Shown here one piece after another: positions 61,300 to 64,000 of a DNA stretch of 64,000 bases (the stretch's first letter is position 1; each line of letters begins with the position of its first letter). A model generated the notes under the pieces. It was not told where the DNA came from. It did no database searches and saw nothing but the letters and a program-made list of their open reading frames with translations. Source of the stretch: Chloroflexota bacterium (lineage in GTDB: Bacteria; Chloroflexota; Chloroflexia; Chloroflexales; Roseiflexaceae); NCBI GenBank assembly GCA_018969485.1, contig JAGWYG010000010.1, positions 1-64,000 of the forward strand, in the 5' to 3' direction. Position numbers and translations under genes: made by a program.

Positions 61300-63692
61300 C
61301 GCGGTCGCGTCTCGTTGCCGAGCAGCCCGAGCAGCACGTCGTACGGCGCCGCATTCTCGGGGTGCAGCTCGAGGCGAGCGCGCTCGAACCACTGAACCGT
61401 GCGGCTGCGGCCATCCGACAGGACCTCGCTCTGCGGCGATGACAGCGGCAGACCGAACAGCGCCAGATTCTCCTCGACCGTCTTCCCCGGTCTGCCATCG
61501 ATCTCGAGACCCGAGGCGCGCCACGCCTGCAGGAGCCGGCCACAGATGCTGTGCCCGGTCTGGCTGAAGGTCAGGCAGTCGCCGCCGGGCGCCGCCACGG
61601 CGAACGCGCGCCAGTCACGCCCCTGGAGCCGCAGCAGGTCGTCGCCGACGCGGCCGAGCAGCACGTCGTAGGGCCGCGGATTGGCCGGGTGCAGCTCGAG
61701 GCGCGTCCGCTCGAACCACTGCACTTGCAGCGTGGCACCTTCGATCGTCTCGGCACGCTGCGGTGATGTCGGGAAACCAAACACGGGCAGGCCACCATTC
61801 TGCTCCCAGAACTCGCGGATCCGCCCACCGATGCACTGGCCCGTCTCGCTGAAGCAGCGCTGGTTGCTGGTGCCCGGATCGGGTGCGGGTGCTGCGGGTG
61901 CGGGTGCGGGTGCGGGTAACGCCGGGCGATGGATGAGGTAGAGCGGGCTGGGGCCAACGCTGAGGGTGAATCGGCCGCCAGCGGCATCGACGGTGGCCGT
62001 GCCGCCCTGGCGATCGATCAGCGCACCTTGGGGCGAAGCGCTGACGACGGTAATCTGGCCCGGTGCGATCGACCAGTAGACATCGATCACCTCGCCGCCG
62101 CCGCGGTCGAAGCGGGCGCCATAGGCCTCGGGGCCAGCCAGCGCGGTGATGTCATCGAGGAAGATTGTCCCGCTGCGCACACGTGCCTCGCTGTTGTCGA
62201 GCACAATCGCCGCCAGCGTGGCGGGGAAACTCAGCGTGCTGGCCGTGCCACTGATGCGGTTGTACGATTCGACCGGCCCGGTGATCGCGCTGGAGAGGAA
62301 CTGCCAGCCGGCGGCGCCGACGTAGCCGAGACGATACTGCAGCACCTCGCCACCAGCGCCACGCAGCCAGACCTTGATCGCGCTGCCGCCGCCGTCACCA
62401 TAGACCCAGATGCCGAACTGGCTGGTGCCGGGCGCCAGCGCCGGCTGCCCCGACGTGGTGAAGACGACAAATTTCTGTGCCGCGTCCTCAGGAATGCCAT
62501 AGGTCAGCTGTCCGGCGGCGGTGCCGCTGCGCACCTGGGCGCCGCTCTGGGTGAATGTACCGTACGGCTGATCGCCACGCCGCCACGCGCCGAAGCGTTC
62601 GAAGTCGGCGATCGCCTGTGGTTGCGCCGGGCTGAGCGCACCGAGGCTGGCGCTGCCGCCGACGTACTGGTTGAGCGTGCTGAACGCGGCGAACGACGGC
62701 CGGGGTGACCCGAAATCGAGCGGGTTGCCACCGCGAAATACCCCATAATCCTGGCCGCCGGCGGCATCCTTCAGGCTGTACCACAGCACCTTCTCGGCCC
62801 CCGCGGCACGCAGTAGCACCATCGAGCGCACCAGGTAGCTGGCCTGGTCTTCCTCGCTGAAGGCCACGCCACCGCGCCCGCCGGCGCCGGTCGAGTAGCC
62901 GGACTCGGTGGCCCAGATCGGCTTGCGCCCCAGGCGATCGACCAGCGACCGAATGCTGCCGAAGCCGGCACTGTCGATCTGGCCGCGCTCGGGTGGCAAT
63001 GGGTCGGTGTATGGATGGATTGAGACGATATCGAACGACGACCATGCGCCCTGATCGGCGAGCGCAGCCAGCCAGCTGGCCGCCGGTTCGGGAGATACGA
63101 TGCCCGCCACCATGATCTGCGCTGTGGGGTCGACGGCACGGATCGCGGCGGAGGTGGTCTTGAGCAATGTGGCGTACTGGCCGATGTCAGGTGCCGGCTG
63201 CCAGTAGAGCGCGTTATCCGGTTCGTTCCAGATCTCCCAGACGCGCACGCGGTCGCGGTAGCGCGCCACGGCTGCTGCGGCGAAGCTGGCGAATGCCGCC
63301 GGATCTGGCGGGGCAAAGGTGTCGCCGGCCCGCCCCTGCGCGGCCCAGCCCGGGGTCGGGCCGTTGAGCAGCCCGATGACGTTGATGCCACGGCCGGCCA
63401 GCGCGTCAATCGCGGCGTCGGCGTAGCGCCACTCGTAGCGCCCGGGTGCGGGGGCGATGCGATGGAACTGGAGATCCTCGCGCGCCCATCCGGTACCGGC
63501 CTGTGCCAGCAGGCTGGCCGGCGTGGCCATGCTGCCCGGCTGGGCATGCCGCGAGGCGATGTGGCTGTTGATGCCGAAGGCCGAACTGCCCGGTGCCGAG
63601 CGCGCGATGTGTGGTGCGGGCCACGCGAGCGTCAGCAACAGCACGATCATCATGCCGAACCGCCATCCCATCCTGATCCGCCGCTCGGCCAT
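61296..63692 (-). CDS. Secreted GH39/GH5-like glycoside hydrolase with duplicated C-terminal module
   Basis: 798 aa, ATG at 63692. Signal peptide 1-32. The catalytic TIM barrel (about 38-360) has acid/base Glu157 in VWEIWNEPDN and nucleophile Glu263 in IWATESGYSTG, the clan-A pattern. A beta-sandwich CBM-like region is at about 380-590. After a PAPAPA linker two copies of a C-terminal module follow (about 620-705 and 710-798): CFSETGQCIGGRIREFW / CLTFSQTGHSICGRLLQAW, then VQWFERTRLELHP / VQWFERARLELHP, then PYDVLLGRVGDDL / PYDVLLGLLGNET. That module is common in Chloroflexota secreted enzymes and probably mediates cell-surface retention. First gene of the operon. Confidence 0.88.
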   Translation of the reverse strand: MAERRIRMGWRFGMMIVLLLTLAWPAPHIARSAPGSSAFGINSHIASRHAQPGSMATPASLLAQAGTGWAREDLQFHRIAPAPGRYEWRYADAAIDALAGRGINVIGLLNGPTPGWAAQGRAGDTFAPPDPAAFASFAAAAVARYRDRVRVWEIWNEPDNALYWQPAPDIGQYATLLKTTSAAIRAVDPTAQIMVAGIVSPEPAASWLAALADQGAWSSFDIVSIHPYTDPLPPERGQIDSAGFGSIRSLVDRLGRKPIWATESGYSTGAGGRGGVAFSEEDQASYLVRSMVLLRAAGAEKVLWYSLKDAAGGQDYGVFRGGNPLDFGSPRPSFAAFSTLNQYVGGSASLGALSPAQPQAIADFERFGAWRRGDQPYGTFTQSGAQVRSGTAAGQLTYGIPEDAAQKFVVFTTSGQPALAPGTSQFGIWVYGDGGGSAIKVWLRGAGGEVLQYRLGYVGAAGWQFLSSAITGPVESYNRISGTASTLSFPATLAAIVLDNSEARVRSGTIFLDDITALAGPEAYGARFDRGGGEVIDVYWSIAPGQITVVSASPQGALIDRQGGTATVDAAGGRFTLSVGPSPLYLIHRPALPAPAPAPAAPAPDPGTSNQRCFSETGQCIGGRIREFWEQNGGLPVFGFPTSPQRAETIEGATLQVQWFERTRLELHPANPRPYDVLLGRVGDDLLRLQGRDWRAFAVAAPGGDCLTFSQTGHSICGRLLQAWRASGLEIDGRPGKTVEENLALFGLPLSSPQSEVLSDGRSRTVQWFERARLELHPENAAPYDVLLGLLGNETRPR

Positions 63693-63760
63693 CGCGTGCC
63701 TCACTCCCCTGCGCACCACGCCAGCGCGACATCGCCACACAGTGACAGCGCCGCCATCCG

Positions 63761-63789
63761 AGTCTAGCAGAGCGCACCGTCATGGTCAA
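63761..63789 (-). promoter_or_regulatory. Sigma-70-type promoter of the glycosidase operon
   Basis: TTGACC (63789-63784), a 17-bp spacer and TAGACT (63766-63761) preceded by TGC, on the minus strand. The start near 63754 lies about 60 bases before the ATG at 63692. Confidence 0.8.
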
Positions 63790-64000
63790 GTCAGGCGCTG
63801 GTATCGGACGCGGCACAGTGGCTTGCGATGCGCCCGGGCTGCCGGCACCGCGCGCGCCGGGGGCTGCACCATCACTTGCCTCGGGGGGCAACGTTGACCT
63901 ATGGTCGTGGTTCGATGGCTCTCGCGATGCCCGGGATGTCGCTGATCAACGGAGGCAGGCGGCATGCATCGCGTGCGCAGGACGGTGTGTACCGGCAGCG
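63790..64000. other. Non-coding end of window
   Basis: About 210 bases upstream of the glycosidase promoter with no gene or RNA signal that I can support. Confidence 0.5.

Noticed and set aside
1-64000. CRISPR array, rRNA or full insertion sequence
   Set aside because: None seen on either strand; the only mobile-element trace is the relic at 51100-51363.

Overview
This window comes from a GC-rich, free-living bacterium, most likely a Chloroflexota (Roseiflexus/Kouleothrix-like). The clues are Thr-Pro-rich spacers in secreted proteins, a C-terminal repeat module and a hydrophobic-aromatic C-terminal tail that I associate with secreted Chloroflexota proteins, a LysM protein with a long TP linker, a clade-2 IleRS under T-box control, and MutS2, SelA and CvpA housekeeping genes. 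The phylum is inferred from these features; no rRNA or tRNA gene was seen.

Layout. (1) 1-8.4 kb: the 3' part of a giant secreted beta-helix/RTX/TIG protein, a small receiver-like protein, an orphan ABC solute-binding lipoprotein and a membrane-anchored polymer-forming protein. (2) 8.4-17.3 kb, minus strand: a seven-gene catabolic operon with a textbook promoter at 17275-17303. It encodes an alpha/beta hydrolase, two amidohydrolases, a Rieske oxygenase, two paralogous 497-aa beta-propeller glycosidase-like proteins and an alpha-helical protein. (3) 17.3-18.2 kb: repeat-bearing spacer. (4) 18.2-31.7 kb, plus strand: mixed genes (YbjN-like, RidA, sugar isomerase, degenerate ComEC-type metallo-beta-lactamase, flippase, glycosyltransferase, degenerate CHAT-like membrane protein, Xpt, SelA, CvpA, MutS2, LysM, YcxB-like). 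(5) 31.7-40.4 kb: a broken heparinase-like gene, MIP18/DUF59, an MFS transporter, an SPFH protein, a fused FAD/Fe-S dehydrogenase and a phage-holin-4-like protein. (6) 40.5-46 kb, plus strand: PolX-PHP with an altered polymerase site, HIT, VWA, PH, DinB and HU. (7) 46.6-51.1 kb: a second receiver-like protein and T-box-controlled ileS. (8) 51.1-54.7 kb: a transposase relic, a small membrane protein, DprA, a UxuA-like protein and a PH-like protein. (9) 54.8-63.8 kb, minus strand: serine beta-lactamase-like protein, membrane protein, seven-bladed WD40 protein, then a three-gene extracellular glycosidase/polytopic membrane protein operon with its own strong promoter.

The best candidate for an undescribed system is the seven-gene Rieske/beta-propeller operon. 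Five of its six junctions overlap or are close enough for coupled expression (four direct overlaps), it has one strong promoter, and it has no transporter or regulator of its own. It looks like a pathway that oxidatively removes a group from a carbohydrate-type substrate and then hydrolyses it. Other notable points are two divergent copies of an unnamed ~125-aa receiver-like family, three proteins whose folds are recognisable but whose catalytic residues are lost (ComEC-type MBL, CHAT, PolX polymerase), and an IleRS with the swapped GXHH signature behind a T-box.
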